64,000 bases of DNA from Listeria immobilis (GTDB taxonomy: Bacteria > Bacillota > Bacilli > Lactobacillales > Listeriaceae): positions 92,932 to 156,931 of the forward strand of contig NZ_JAASTZ010000008.1 of NCBI RefSeq assembly GCF_014322765.1, written 5' to 3'. The position numbers were made by a program, and so were the translations under genes. Positions within the stretch are counted from its first letter, which is position 1. The number at the start of each line of letters is the position of its first letter. Positions 46,142 through 55,909 of the stretch are shown piece after piece. The notes beneath the pieces were generated by a model. It did no database searches, had not been told where the DNA came from, and worked only from the letters and a program-made list of their open reading frames with translations.

Positions 46142-47317
46142 ATGTTGGAATTTGACACTAGTTCAGAAAGTTTAGCAACAATAAAAGTAATCGGTGTTGG
46201 CGGCGGCGGAAACAATGCTGTAAACCGTATGATTGAGCATGGCGTTCAAGGTGTAGAGTTTATCTCAGTAAATACAGATGCACAAGCGCTTAATTTAGCA
46301 AAAGCAGAAACAAAATTACAAATCGGTACAAAATTAACGCGTGGTTTAGGAGCGGGTGCTGTACCTGAAATTGGTAAAAAAGCCGCAGAAGAAAGTCGCG
46401 AACAAATTGAAGAAGCTTTAAAAGGCGCTGATATGGTATTTGTCACTGCTGGAATGGGTGGAGGAACAGGAACGGGAGCTGCTCCAGTTATCGCTCAAAT
46501 CGCCAAAGAAATGGGCGCATTAACAGTTGGTGTTGTAACTCGTCCGTTCGGTTTTGAAGGTCCCAAACGTACAAAACAAGCTCTAACAGGAACAGAAGCA
46601 ATGAAAGAAGCAGTAGATACATTAATTGTTATTCCAAATGATCGTCTACTTCAAATTGTTGATAAAAATACACCAATGCTTGAAGCTTTCCGTGAAGCAG
46701 ATAATGTTTTACGTCAAGGTGTTCAAGGTATTTCAGACTTAATCGCTGTACCAGGTTTAATTAACTTAGACTTTGCTGATGTAAAAACAATTATGACGAA
46801 TCGTGGTTCTGCGTTGATGGGAATTGGGATTGCGACAGGTGAAAATCGTGCCGCAGAAGCAGCGAAAAAAGCTATTTCGTCTCCACTTCTTGAAACTTCT
46901 GTGGATGGTGCAAAAGGTGTCCTAATGAATATTACTGGTGGATCTAACCTTAGTCTTTATGAAGTACAAGAAGCTGCAGAAATCGTATCTAGTGCATCTG
47001 ACGAAGATGTTAATATGATTTTTGGTTCTGTTATTAATGACGAACTAAAAGATGAACTTATTGTCACAGTAATTGCCACTGGATTTGATGAAACGAAGCA
47101 AGCGCAACAACAAGCGCAAGTAAATCGTCGTCCAAACCAATCTATTCAAGTAAATCGTCCAAGCTATGCAGTACAAGAAGAACCACAAACTGATTATGCG
47201 CAAACTGCACCACAACAAGCAAATAATCCGGTTCATGAACAACCAGCGGAACCACAACAAAATAGTTCAGACGTGGATGTACCAGCATTTATCCGTAACC
47301 GTAATCGTCGCGGATAA
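46142..47317 (+). CDS. ftsZ: Cell division GTPase FtsZ
   Basis: A 391-residue tubulin homologue that forms the division ring. [11 protein letters not shown] and the tubulin signature [10 protein letters not shown] (about 105-114) bind GTP; the T7 loop NLDFADVK supplies the catalytic Asp. A Gln-rich linker (about 320-375) leads to the conserved C-terminal peptide [12 protein letters not shown], which binds FtsA and SepF. Its length is normal. Confidence 0.98.
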   Translation: MLEFDTSSESLATIKVIGVGGGGNNAVNRMIEHGVQGVEFISVNTDAQALNLAKAETKLQIGTKLTRGLGAGAVPEIGKKAAEESREQIEEALKGADMVFVTAGMGGGTGTGAAPVIAQIAKEMGALTVGVVTRPFGFEGPKRTKQALTGTEAMKEAVDTLIVIPNDRLLQIVDKNTPMLEAFREADNVLRQGVQGISDLIAVPGLINLDFADVKTIMTNRGSALMGIGIATGENRAAEAAKKAISSPLLETSVDGAKGVLMNITGGSNLSLYEVQEAAEIVSSASDEDVNMIFGSVINDELKDELIVTVIATGFDETKQAQQQAQVNRRPNQSIQVNRPSYAVQEEPQTDYAQTAPQQANNPVHEQPAEPQQNSSDVDVPAFIRNRNRRG

Positions 47318-47336
47318 TTCTTATAACAGAAATTAC

Positions 47337-47370
47337 ACCCGGCCGCTTTTTGTATTCTGAGTGACCGGGT
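47337..47370 (+). other. Weak hairpin between ftsZ and ylmE
   Basis: ACCCGG pairs with CCGGGT around a loop of about 22 bases that includes a short T run. It might reduce read-through from ftsZ; it is not a typical terminator. Confidence 0.4.
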
Positions 47371-47435
47371 ATCTGATTATAACAAGAAGCGTTTTAAAAA
47401 AAGGGCTTCGGGAATTATATAAGGTGATAAAACAA

Positions 47436-48125
47436 ATGACAAAACAAACAAATTTAGAAAAAGTAACCAAACAAATCGAGCTTGCTTGTGCAAAAAGTAA
47501 TCGTAGTCAAGCAGAAGTGACACTGGTTGCTGTAACAAAAACGATTGAAGCAACGGAAATGATGGAATTATATCATTTAGGTATTCGCCATTTTGGTGAA
47601 AATCGTGCAGATGTATTTCTTGAAAAAACAGCACAATTTGCAGATAAAGACGATATTTGTTGGCATTACATTGGCTCTTTGCAAACACGTAAAGTAAAAG
47701 ATGTATTGCCAAAAATAAATTATTTGCATTCACTTGACCGAGTTTCTCTTGCGAAAGAAATCGAAAAACGAGCGACGAAATCGGTGAAATGTTTTTTACA
47801 AGTGAATATTTCAGGTGAAGAAAGCAAACATGGTTTTTCCACTGAAGAGGCGTTTTCATTTGTACAAGAAGCAAATTTTCAATTCATTGAGATTGTTGGA
47901 TTGATGACAATGGCACCTATTACAAATAGTGAACAAGAGCTGCATCACGTATTTCATGAGTTAAAGCATTTGCAGCAAGAAATTCATGCGCTTCAGTTAA
48001 AAAACATTCCTTGTACAGAGTTATCCATGGGGATGACTCAGGACTTCGGAGTAGCGATTACAGAAGGTGCTACATTTATACGAGTAGGAAGAGCTTTGGT
48101 GAGTGACGAAAATATGGAGGTGTAA
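47436..48125 (+). CDS. ylmE: PLP homeostasis protein YlmE (YggS family)
   Basis: A 229-residue pyridoxal-phosphate-binding protein with a TIM-barrel fold. The PLP lysine is in LVAVTKTI (about Lys36). GENRADVFLEK, WHYIGSLQTRK and the C-terminal ELSMGMTQDFGVAITEGATFIRVGRAL are conserved. The family balances cellular PLP and has no known enzyme activity. The frame is open 25 codons upstream, but only the ATG at 47436 has a good site (AAGGTG). Confidence 0.93.
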   Translation: MTKQTNLEKVTKQIELACAKSNRSQAEVTLVAVTKTIEATEMMELYHLGIRHFGENRADVFLEKTAQFADKDDICWHYIGSLQTRKVKDVLPKINYLHSLDRVSLAKEIEKRATKSVKCFLQVNISGEESKHGFSTEEAFSFVQEANFQFIEIVGLMTMAPITNSEQELHHVFHELKHLQQEIHALQLKNIPCTELSMGMTQDFGVAITEGATFIRVGRALVSDENMEV

Positions 48126-48128
48126 CAA

Positions 48129-48587
48129 ATGGGACTATCGAATAAATTTAAGTCTTTCTTTTTCTTAGATGAAGAGGAAGAATATTATGAAGAAGAAGTA
48201 GCGAGGGAACCAGAACCAATGCAAAAGAAAACGAAGAAAGAAAAACCAAGTAAAAATCGTTTCTATGCTGTGGAAGAAGAGGATGCGAAGGTGGTTAGTA
48301 TGCAGGGAGCTCAGTATTCTAGTCGAATGGTACTCGCAGAACCGCGTGTATATGCAGAAGCCCAAGAACTAGCAGATTACTTAAAAGAATATAAAACGGT
48401 TGTTGTTAACTTACAACGCATTAGCCATGACCAAGCGACACGTATTGTGGACTTTTTAAGTGGAACAGTATATGCGTTAGGTGGAGATATCCAACGTGTG
48501 GGAAATAATATTTTCTTATGTACCCCAGACAATGTAGAAGTGGATGGCTCTATTTCTGAAATGCTCGATGAACAAAACTTTATGTGA
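48129..48587 (+). CDS. sepF: Cell division protein SepF
   Basis: A 152-residue divisome protein. The N-terminal amphipathic membrane helix [13 protein letters not shown] is followed by an acidic linker and a C-terminal SepF domain (about 65-145, [38 protein letters not shown]). It forms rings that bundle and anchor FtsZ. It starts four bases after ylmE with GGAGGTG in front. Confidence 0.95.
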   Translation: MGLSNKFKSFFFLDEEEEYYEEEVAREPEPMQKKTKKEKPSKNRFYAVEEEDAKVVSMQGAQYSSRMVLAEPRVYAEAQELADYLKEYKTVVVNLQRISHDQATRIVDFLSGTVYALGGDIQRVGNNIFLCTPDNVEVDGSISEMLDEQNFM

Positions 48588-48609
48588 TGAATTAGAGGTG
48601 TAAACTAGA

Positions 48610-48900
48610 TTGCAAAGTATTTTATATCAAGTGGTGGAAGTTGTTTTATTCATTATCAGATGGTTGCCAACCTTAATGTTTATTTATTTCTTAATGAGTT
48701 GGTTTCCAGGGGCAAGAGAATCAAAAATTGGTCGATTTTTAGCTCGTATTTTCGAACCGATTTTAGAACCATTTAGGAGGATTATTCCGCCGATTGGTAT
48801 GTTTGACATCTCATCTTTAATTGCTTATTTTATTTTCCAATACGCAATGAGAGTTTTAACAAGTTTAATCCAAGTTTATGTTGTTCCAATGCTGTTCTAA
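48610..48900 (+). CDS. ylmG: YggT family membrane protein (YlmG)
   Basis: A 96-residue protein with two hydrophobic segments. SWFPGARESKIGRFLARIFEPILEPFRRIIPPIGMFDISSLIAYF is the YggT signature. The start is a TTG with GAGGTG in front. Located between sepF and ylmH as in Bacillus. The role is not well defined; effects on nucleoid and septum arrangement are reported for the family. Confidence 0.88.
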   Translation: MQSILYQVVEVVLFIIRWLPTLMFIYFLMSWFPGARESKIGRFLARIFEPILEPFRRIIPPIGMFDISSLIAYFIFQYAMRVLTSLIQVYVVPMLF

Positions 48901-48937
48901 AAAGCACACCCGTCTTCAAATGGGTGGCTTTTTTTTG
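48898..48937 (+). terminator. Terminator after ylmG
   Basis: AAAAAGC-ACCC pairs with GGGT-GCTTTTT around TCTTCAAA-type loop bases, ending in eight Ts. Confidence 0.85.
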
Positions 48938-48979
48938 AATAAATAAGCAGTAGTGGGATAGAAGCAGTCATTTTCATGG

Positions 48980-48985
48980 TATAAT
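48980..48985 (+). promoter_or_regulatory. Extended -10 promoter of ylmH
   Basis: TGGTATAAT at about 40 bases before the ylmH start. Confidence 0.55.
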
Positions 48986-49026
48986 AGGGCTAAAGACTTG
49001 GGACGGATTGAAAGGGAGAAATTATT

Positions 49027-49803
49027 ATGGACGCAATTTATCAACATTTTCGCGCAGAAGAATACGCATTTATTGATAAGATTCTTGGTATTACGGTGCA
49101 AGTGGAGAATGAGTATACACCACAATTAACGGATTTTTTAGATCCTAGACAACGTTATATAACGGAGACAATTATTGGCGGTTATGAGCAAATTAAAGTT
49201 CAGTTTTTTGGTGGAGTAGAACATGCTGAACGGCGTCGCGCACTGATTTATCCAGATTATTATACACCAACAGAAGCTGATTTTGAGATTGCGTTATTTC
49301 ATATTCGCTATCCAGTGAAATTTACCACATTAACACATCAAAAAATTCTTGGGACGCTAATGTCACTTGGTATGAAACGAGATATTTTTGGGGATATTTT
49401 AAATAATGGAACGGAATGGCAGCTTTTAGTAGAAAGTAATATGAAAGATTATTTAACTTTACAATTAGAAAAAATTGGCAAAGTTAATGTGATGTTAGAG
49501 GAAACCAATTTAACAGAAGCAGTTTTTACACCTATTGATTGGGAAGATATTGGGATGACTGTTTCTAGTATGCGACTTGATGTGATCATTAGCAACGCGC
49601 ATCATATTTCTAGGCAGAAAGCAAAACAAATAATTGTGGCAGGTCTGGCAAAAGTAAACTGGAAAACAGTAGAGAATCCTGATTTTGAATGTGAGCAAGA
49701 AGATGTATTGTCGGTTCGTGGTTACGGGCGGGTGAAAATTTTAGAAATTGCTGGTAGGACGAAAAAAGATAAAATCCGCATAGAGATTGGCTATATAAAA
49801 TAA
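49027..49803 (+). CDS. ylmH: S4-domain RNA-binding protein YlmH (RqcP-like family)
   Basis: A 258-residue protein with an N-terminal domain of two alpha/beta parts and a C-terminal S4 domain (about 180-250, SMRLDVIISNAHHISRQKAKQIIVAGLAKVN). In Bacillus YlmH has been linked with ribosome-associated quality control and lies in the division cluster. It has its own promoter after the ylmG terminator. It ends the dcw cluster here; the NAD genes separate it from divIVA. Confidence 0.92.
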   Translation: MDAIYQHFRAEEYAFIDKILGITVQVENEYTPQLTDFLDPRQRYITETIIGGYEQIKVQFFGGVEHAERRRALIYPDYYTPTEADFEIALFHIRYPVKFTTLTHQKILGTLMSLGMKRDIFGDILNNGTEWQLLVESNMKDYLTLQLEKIGKVNVMLEETNLTEAVFTPIDWEDIGMTVSSMRLDVIISNAHHISRQKAKQIIVAGLAKVNWKTVENPDFECEQEDVLSVRGYGRVKILEIAGRTKKDKIRIEIGYIK

Positions 49804-49847
49804 GAAAACGAAAGCTTCCAGTTATGGTGGCTTTCGTTTTCTTTTTT
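49802..49847. terminator. Bidirectional terminator between ylmH and nadA
   Basis: AAGAAAACGAAAGC pairs with GCTTTCGTTTTCTT, with flanking runs for both strands. Confidence 0.93.
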
Positions 49848-50946
49848 AACTAAGTTGGAGCATTCGTTCTAATGCTTTTAAGGCGAATTTGGTTGTCTGC
49901 TCATCCACTTTAATTTGATTTCTTTTTTCATTATTTTGAATGGATTCGAGTGTCCAAAGTAGATGGGGTAAATCTATTCTATTCATGGTCATGCACGGAC
50001 ACATAAATGGATTTAAGGAAGCAATTTTCTTATCAGGATTTTCTTGTATAATTCGACCGACTAGATTCGCTTCTGTACCTATTGCCCACTCTGTACCAGG
50101 CGCGGCATTACTTATCTCTGTCACAATTTTTTTTGTTGAACCAAAATCATCTGCTAAAGAAACAACTTCATGCGTGCATTCCGGATGAACGATAATCCGC
50201 ATATTTGGTGAGTTTTTACGGATGGTTTTAATATTTTTAACAGTGAAATGTTGATGAACGGAACAATAGCCTTTCCAGAGAATCACTTTACAATCTTCTA
50301 AATTACCTTCGTATTCCAGCTTGTTTTTTATAGGATCCCAGATAGCCATGGCATCAAGTGGAATACCAAGTTCAAAAGCTGTATTACGACCTAGATGCTG
50401 GTCAGGAAGAAAAAAGATTCGTTCTTTTTGCTCCAAAGCCCACGCAACTATTGTGGCGGCGTTGCTAGAGGTAACAGTTGTTCCACCATATTCGCCAACA
50501 AATGATTTGATCGCCGCAGTTGAATTAATATAGGTGACAGGGAGAATGGTGTCACCAAACAGATTTTGTAGAATTGGCCAAGCGTTTGTTAATTGATGAA
50601 TATCGGCCATATCAGCCATGGAACAACCAGCGCGCATATCTGGCAAAGTTACCATTTGCTCGTTTGTTGTTAGCATGTCAGCAGTTTCGGCCATAAAATG
50701 AACGCCACAAAAGACAATATGCTTGGCTTGTTTATTACTAGCTGCTATTTGCGCTAATTGTAGAGAGTCACCAATCGCATCAGCAAACGGGACAACTTCA
50801 TCTTTTTGGTAATGATGGCAGGGGATAAAAAGGTCTTCTCCGAGTTGTTGCTTAATTTCCATCACGCGGTTTGCCATTTCAGCTTTGGACATTAATTTAT
50901 AATGTTCTGGCATAGTATCACTTTTTACTGTCTTTAGTAAATTCAA
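49846..50946 (-). CDS. nadA: Quinolinate synthase NadA
   Basis: A 366-residue [4Fe-4S] enzyme that condenses iminoaspartate and dihydroxyacetone phosphate to quinolinate. [26 protein letters not shown] and the C-terminal [10 protein letters not shown] carry the cluster and active-site cysteines; three similar repeats form the fold. The start is TTG, overlapping the nadC stop (TTGA) with GGAGG in front, so translation is coupled. Last gene of nadB-nadC-nadA. Confidence 0.95.
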   Translation of the reverse strand: MNLLKTVKSDTMPEHYKLMSKAEMANRVMEIKQQLGEDLFIPCHHYQKDEVVPFADAIGDSLQLAQIAASNKQAKHIVFCGVHFMAETADMLTTNEQMVTLPDMRAGCSMADMADIHQLTNAWPILQNLFGDTILPVTYINSTAAIKSFVGEYGGTTVTSSNAATIVAWALEQKERIFFLPDQHLGRNTAFELGIPLDAMAIWDPIKNKLEYEGNLEDCKVILWKGYCSVHQHFTVKNIKTIRKNSPNMRIIVHPECTHEVVSLADDFGSTKKIVTEISNAAPGTEWAIGTEANLVGRIIQENPDKKIASLNPFMCPCMTMNRIDLPHLLWTLESIQNNEKRNQIKVDEQTTKFALKALERMLQLS

Positions 50947-51788
50947 TTTTTTAGTCCTCCTTGGCTATTAAAGCTAATATCAAGTGCACGTACAGAATGA
51001 GTTAACGATCCTAAAGAGATATAGTTAACACCACAGTTTTGGTACTTAGAGATATTATTTAGAGTAATATTGCCAGATACTTCGGTTGTAATATGATTTG
51101 GGACAAGTGCTACCAATTTTTTGATTTCTGCTGGTGTTTGATTATCAAACATAATAATGTCTGCGCCAGCTTGGACTGCTTCGGTTACTTGGGTTGCATT
51201 TTCAGTTTCTACTTCTATTTTTACCATATGTCCAAGTTTAGCACGCACATTGGTTATTGCCTCCGTTATGCCGCCAGAGAACGCAATATGGTTATCTTTT
51301 AACATAACGCCATCAAATAGACCATTCCGATGATTAAAGCCACCACCGACCTTTACGGCATACTTATCGAAGACTCGCAGACCAGGCGCTGTTTTTCGGG
51401 TGTCACAAATTCGAATCGAGGGGTCAGCTAGTTTTTTTAATGCGAGGTTAGTCTGGGTAGCGATACCACTCATTCGCTGCATTAAGTTTAAAATAACACG
51501 TTCAGCAGTTAGAAGCGTGCGTACTGGTGCTGTTACTACACCAATAATTTCGCCTGCTTGAATAAAGTCGCCATCTTGTTTGTAGGGCTTATAATCAAAT
51601 TTGCCATCAAGAAGTTGATAGGCTATTCTAGGGATTTCAACACCACACAAAATGCCAGTTTCTTTTGCGAGAAAAACACCTTCCCCCATAATTGTATAAT
51701 CAAAAATACTATCAGCGGTTATATCGTATTGTCCAATGTCTTCTAATAAAAAACCTTGAATTGCTTGCTTTATAAGTATTGGATTCAT
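50943..51788 (-). CDS. nadC: Nicotinate-nucleotide pyrophosphorylase NadC
   Basis: A 281-residue quinolinate phosphoribosyltransferase that forms nicotinate mononucleotide. It has [55 protein letters not shown] and EVETENATQ, covering the PRPP and quinolinate sites. Its ATG overlaps the nadB stop by four bases. All three steps from aspartate to NaMN are therefore in one operon. Confidence 0.96.
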   Translation of the reverse strand: MNPILIKQAIQGFLLEDIGQYDITADSIFDYTIMGEGVFLAKETGILCGVEIPRIAYQLLDGKFDYKPYKQDGDFIQAGEIIGVVTAPVRTLLTAERVILNLMQRMSGIATQTNLALKKLADPSIRICDTRKTAPGLRVFDKYAVKVGGGFNHRNGLFDGVMLKDNHIAFSGGITEAITNVRAKLGHMVKIEVETENATQVTEAVQAGADIIMFDNQTPAEIKKLVALVPNHITTEVSGNITLNNISKYQNCGVNYISLGSLTHSVRALDISFNSQGGLKN

Positions 51789-53242
51789 TTTGTTACTCCT
51801 TCTAAAATTCGATGTGCACCGAGACTTTCTGTGCGTTTTAGAGCGCTAGTTGCGATGAGTTTTGCAACTAGAAGCATATTGCTTATTTCGGCTTCTTCAC
51901 ATGTGCCGTTTGCCTGTTCAAAATGATTTGTCCAGTGTAGAAATTCTGTTAATTTTTCTTCAGTTCTCGTAATGCCTAATGCTATTCCGATTTTTTCTTG
52001 GAGTTGTTGCTTATCTGGTAAAGGATGTGCTAATAAATGTTTTGTAGGAGCGGGTGTAACTGATTGATTTCGTTTTTTTGCAGGATTTGCTTGGATATAT
52101 GCAGCGACTTTCTCCCCAAAAACAAGTGTTTCAAGTAGCGAATTACTAGCTAGCCGATTTGCTCCGTGGACACCGGTATTGGCAACTTCACCAATTGCGT
52201 ATAGTCCTTTAATATTTGTTTTGCCGTGAAGATCCGTCCGAACGCCTCCCATTAAAAAATGTGCCCCTGGATGAACTGGAATTCGTTTTGTTTTACGAAA
52301 AGGGACTTGATGATTATCTAAACTAGCCGAAATTCCAGGGAAACGGGATTCAAAGTTTTTTACCGCTGTAATTTCAAGGAAAATTAGTTCCCCCTGAGCG
52401 ATTTCATTAGCTAGTGTTGCGGACACAATATCTCGCGGAGCAAGGTCAAGTAGTGGATGAACGCCTTCCATAATGGCGGTTCCATTTTCGCGAATAAGTT
52501 TTGCTCCTTCTCCGCGCACAGCCTCTGAAATAAGTCCATGGCAATGACCATCTATAAAAAGTAATGTTGGATGAAATTGAATAAACTCCATATCAGATAA
52601 TGTAGCACCAGCATTTAAAGCAAGCGCTAGACCATCTCCTGATATAGTTTTAGCGTTTGTAGTAACCGGGAAAAGCTGACCTAATCCTCCAGTTGCTAAA
52701 ATGATATGCTCTCCGTAATAGTTATGTAACTGATTATTGCTATCTAAACAACAAACACCAACTGCTTGATGATCTTGTTTTATAATTTGGATGGCCATCT
52801 CTTGTTCGCGCCACTGAACAGCTGTTAGTTGATTTTGTATAAAAGTAGTAAGAACTTTCCCTGTTTGATCACCGCCAGCATGCAATATTCGTGGCATTTG
52901 ATGAGCGCCTTCTAATCCTAATAAAAACTCCCCATTTTGTTGGTCAAATGTCATGCCTTCTTTAATAAGTTTTTGAATGACAATTGGTCCATAAGTGGTA
53001 AGTTCGCAAACTGCAAGTGGTTTGTTATGATAACAGCCAGCTTGAAAAGTATCGCGAAAGTGTTTTTTAGGAGAGTCATCTTTTGTTATTGCTGCTGCAA
53101 CGCCACCTTGTGCTAACATCGAATTGCTTTCTTGTTTAGTTCCTTTTGTGATTATCGTCACATCATAATCCTGCATTAAGCGAAGTGCTGCAAGACTACC
53201 TGCAATACCACTTCCAATAATGATGATGCGTTCTTTTTTCAT
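51785..53242 (-). CDS. nadB: L-aspartate oxidase NadB
   Basis: A 485-residue FAD enzyme that oxidises aspartate to iminoaspartate. The dinucleotide motif [15 protein letters not shown] is at the N-terminus, followed by [12 protein letters not shown], the substrate-side EFIQFHPT and [48 protein letters not shown]. The frame is open for 24 codons upstream through the operator region; the ATG at 53242 with AGAGGTGG before it is the proper start. First gene of the operon. Confidence 0.95.
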   Translation of the reverse strand: MKKERIIIIGSGIAGSLAALRLMQDYDVTIITKGTKQESNSMLAQGGVAAAITKDDSPKKHFRDTFQAGCYHNKPLAVCELTTYGPIVIQKLIKEGMTFDQQNGEFLLGLEGAHQMPRILHAGGDQTGKVLTTFIQNQLTAVQWREQEMAIQIIKQDHQAVGVCCLDSNNQLHNYYGEHIILATGGLGQLFPVTTNAKTISGDGLALALNAGATLSDMEFIQFHPTLLFIDGHCHGLISEAVRGEGAKLIRENGTAIMEGVHPLLDLAPRDIVSATLANEIAQGELIFLEITAVKNFESRFPGISASLDNHQVPFRKTKRIPVHPGAHFLMGGVRTDLHGKTNIKGLYAIGEVANTGVHGANRLASNSLLETLVFGEKVAAYIQANPAKKRNQSVTPAPTKHLLAHPLPDKQQLQEKIGIALGITRTEEKLTEFLHWTNHFEQANGTCEEAEISNMLLVAKLIATSALKRTESLGAHRILEGVTK

Positions 53243-53295
53243 ATTTTCCACCTCTTGCATAGTAGGGTCGATTAATTGTATACTTTTACAATGAA

Positions 53296-53320
53296 TATAC
53301 AGTTGTCTTGTCATCTATAA
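53296..53320. promoter_or_regulatory. Candidate NiaR operator between nadB and nifS
   Basis: An imperfect palindrome, TATACAGTTGTC then TTGTCATCTATAA, overlaps a TATAAT (53316-53321) for the plus-strand genes. The shared control region and the neighbouring niaR gene suggest it is the repressor site. I do not have the exact consensus to compare. Confidence 0.5.
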
Positions 53321-53371
53321 TCACACAAAATCCAACTTAATTCAAGCATAAAATTTCAGGAGGTAAAAAAG

Positions 53372-54478
53372 ATGATTTATTTTGACCATGCTGCAACGAC
53401 ACAAATTAGTGATGCTGCGTTAAAAGTTTTTGTAGATGCATCAAAAGATTTCTTTGCTAATTCAGAAAGTTTGCATGATGCAGGGACTAAGGTGGCGACA
53501 CTGTTAGAGCGATGCCGAGAAAACTTTGCAACATTATTGAATGTTCCAGCAAGAGGAATTATATTTACAAGTGGCGGAACAGAAAGTAATCAAATTGCAA
53601 TTCAAACTTTATTACATACTAGTAAGAAAAAAGAAGTATTAGTTAGTCCGCTTGAGCATGCTTCGATATGGCAGCAATTAGAAACACTAGAACGAGAAGG
53701 AAAATGTGAGATTCGTTTGTTACCTGTAGGAAAAAATGGGCAGGTGAATCCGACTAATTTAGCCAATATGATTTCTAAAAATACCGCGTTAGTAATTATT
53801 CAACATGTAAACTCGGAAATAGGAACCATCCAACCCATTGCAAAATTAGCGCAAATTGCGAAAAATGCCGGGGTTCCATTTCATACGGATATTGTTCAAT
53901 CATTTGGGAAAATTAATGTAGATTTAACGGATGTAACTAGTTTTAGCATTTCTTCGCATAAAATATATGGGCCAAAAGGGGTGGGCTTACTTTTTATTAG
54001 ACCAGATTTCCCTTTTCAAGCTATACTAGTAGATGTACATCATGAATTTGGCTTTCGGGCGGGCACTGTGAATGTCCCAGCAATTGCTGCTTTTACAATA
54101 GCTGCCTATGATATAATAAAAACTAGAGAAAAAGAAGCCCAGCGAATTAGTAACTTAAAAAAGGCGATTTGTTCCGCATTAACAAAACAAGTTACGATAG
54201 AGGGCGGACCAAATACATCCCCGTTTATTTTGGGACTAACCTTACCTAATATGCAGGGACAAGAGGCTTTGCTTGCCTTAAATGAAGCAGATATTCAAAT
54301 TTCAACGACAAGTGCATGTAGCATACGTGATGCAAAACCATCCAGAACCTTACTTGCTATGATGAAAACGGAGGAAGAAGCAAGTCGCTTTATCCGTTTA
54401 TCTTTTGGAAAAGAAAATGAATTAAAAGATAGTTTGATTTTTAACGAAGAAATGGCAAAATTACTAAGAAAAAGGTGA
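53372..54478 (+). CDS. nifS: Cysteine desulfurase of the NAD cluster (NifS-like)
   Basis: A 368-residue PLP enzyme. The PLP lysine is in SISSHKIYGPKGVG and the catalytic Cys loop is STTSACSIRDAKPS (about Cys317). Histidine and Asp partners appear in YFDHAATTQ and HTDIVQ. In Bacillus the equivalent NifS delivers sulfur specifically to the NadA iron-sulfur cluster, and the same divergent layout with nadBCA is found here. GGAGG precedes the ATG. Confidence 0.92.
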   Translation: MIYFDHAATTQISDAALKVFVDASKDFFANSESLHDAGTKVATLLERCRENFATLLNVPARGIIFTSGGTESNQIAIQTLLHTSKKKEVLVSPLEHASIWQQLETLEREGKCEIRLLPVGKNGQVNPTNLANMISKNTALVIIQHVNSEIGTIQPIAKLAQIAKNAGVPFHTDIVQSFGKINVDLTDVTSFSISSHKIYGPKGVGLLFIRPDFPFQAILVDVHHEFGFRAGTVNVPAIAAFTIAAYDIIKTREKEAQRISNLKKAICSALTKQVTIEGGPNTSPFILGLTLPNMQGQEALLALNEADIQISTTSACSIRDAKPSRTLLAMMKTEEEASRFIRLSFGKENELKDSLIFNEEMAKLLRKR

Positions 54479-54482
54479 TAAA

Positions 54483-55004
54483 ATGAAAAAAATACTTGGT
54501 GATGAGCGTAGACATTTGATTTTAAATTGGTTAAAAGAAGCAGATTCGCCTATTTCTGGAAATCAACTTGCGAGTAGAACCAATGTAAGTCGACAAGTAA
54601 TCGTACAAGATATTTCCTTACTTAAAGCGGGAAATGAACCAATAATGGCTACACCACAAGGATATATTTACGCAAAGGAGACAAGTTTTTCAGGAGAGCG
54701 ACGAGTTATCGCCGTTAAACATACAAAAGAACAGATAGCCGAAGAATTAACTATATTAGTTGATCACGGGATTACAGTGGTGGACGTGATTGTGGATCAT
54801 CCAATTTACGGCGAAATTACTGCTTCACTCCATTTGAAAAACCGTTTTGATGTAGAAAAATTTGTTAAAAAATTGCAGACTACGGGAGCAACAATGCTAT
54901 CTGGATTAACTGATGGAACGCATTTACATACAATTGAAGCAGATACATCGGAACAAATTGAGCAGGCTATTCAAGTACTTGGTAAAGCCGGATTTTTAAT
55001 CTAG
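54483..55004 (+). CDS. niaR: Niacin-responsive repressor NiaR (YrxA/NadR)
   Basis: A 173-residue repressor with an N-terminal winged helix (about 5-60, SGNQLASRTNVSRQVIVQDISLLKAG) and a 3H domain with conserved histidines in VKHTKEQ, VDHPIYGEITASLHLKNRF and DGTHLHTIEA. It senses nicotinate and represses NAD synthesis or uptake genes. It starts four bases after nifS and is probably translated from the same mRNA, so the repressor is under its own control. Confidence 0.92.
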   Translation: MKKILGDERRHLILNWLKEADSPISGNQLASRTNVSRQVIVQDISLLKAGNEPIMATPQGYIYAKETSFSGERRVIAVKHTKEQIAEELTILVDHGITVVDVIVDHPIYGEITASLHLKNRFDVEKFVKKLQTTGATMLSGLTDGTHLHTIEADTSEQIEQAIQVLGKAGFLI

Positions 55005-55099
55005 CGTTTTTTCAATATAAATTCTAGGAAAAAGCCAGTATCTATGTTAGAATGTATGTTAGGTATTTATAAACAAAAAGTCGTATGGAGGTGCTAAAT

Positions 55100-55627
55100 A
55101 TGCCATTATCGCCGCTGGATATACATAACAAAGAGTTTACCCGTGGTTTTAGAGGTTATGACGAAGATGAAGTAAATGACTTCCTCGATCAAATCATTAA
55201 AGATTATGAACAAGTAATTAAAGAGAAAAAGCGTATTGAGGACACTTTAAATAATAGTGAAGAACGTCTAGGTCATTTTACCAACATTGAAGAAACATTA
55301 AACAAATCATTAATCGTCGCACAGACAGCTGCTGAAGAAGTGAAGGCTTCCGCTGAAAAAGAAGCAAAACTTATTATTCGTGAAGCAGAAAAAAATGCCG
55401 ACCGAATTTTAAGCGACTCGCTTTCAAAAGCTAGAAAAATTGCGATTGAAATTGAAGACTTAAAACGTCAATCCAAAGTATTCCGTGAGCGTTTACGGAT
55501 GTTAGTGGAAGCACAAATGGATTTGATTAAAAGTGAAGATTGGCAACAAATGATGGCTTATGATGTAGATGCAACAGAACTAGCATCTATTAAAGAAGTG
55601 GAACAGACTGAATCTGAAGAACGTTAA
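55100..55627 (+). CDS. divIVA: Cell-pole and septum protein DivIVA
   Basis: A 175-residue coiled-coil protein. The N-terminal membrane-binding lipid-curvature domain is MPLSPLDIHNKEFTRGFRGYDEDEVNDFLDQII, followed by a long coiled coil (about 30-150) and an acidic end. It marks poles and septa and recruits Min and other factors. An in-frame ATG five codons upstream overlaps GGAGGTG and is not used. In Bacillus it directly follows ylmH. Confidence 0.95.
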   Translation: MPLSPLDIHNKEFTRGFRGYDEDEVNDFLDQIIKDYEQVIKEKKRIEDTLNNSEERLGHFTNIEETLNKSLIVAQTAAEEVKASAEKEAKLIIREAEKNADRILSDSLSKARKIAIEIEDLKRQSKVFRERLRMLVEAQMDLIKSEDWQQMMAYDVDATELASIKEVEQTESEER

Positions 55628-55631
55628 AAAC

Positions 55632-55874
55632 GATAATTAGAGACAAGTATATTTTTTAGATAATGGATATGAAGCGAGTTGGTAAATGGTGCGAGACCAG
55701 CTATCCTCTAAAAAGTAGAAATCACTCTTTAGTTCTAACCCGAAAGAGCAATCGCTTGAGTAAGTGTTAGCGCGAGCCAGCGTTATGGCCTAAATGAAGT
55801 GGACAGGCAGATTAGATGCATGTCAACAAGGGTGGTACCGCGAATCTCGTCCCTTTTTGGGAGAGATTTTTTTT
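55632..55874 (+). promoter_or_regulatory. T-box riboswitch leader of ileS
   Basis: The conserved T-box AAGGGTGGTACCGCG lies at 55828-55842, upstream of a terminator hairpin (AATCTCGTCCC / GGGAGAGATT, then Ts, to about 55874). The specifier region contains GAAATCAC, where ATC followed by a purine fits isoleucine tRNA. Uncharged tRNA-Ile would stabilise the antiterminator and let ileS be transcribed. Confidence 0.95.
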
Positions 55875-55909
55875 GCGTTTAAAAATAACAATTTGAAGGA
55901 GAAGAAAAC

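Noticed and set aside
48916..49125. Minus-strand frame upstream of ylmH
   Set aside because: It covers the ylmH promoter and start in antisense, and has no ribosome site.
53243..53314. 24-residue N-terminal extension of NadB
   Set aside because: It crosses the candidate operator region; the conserved FAD motif begins directly after the ATG at 53242.
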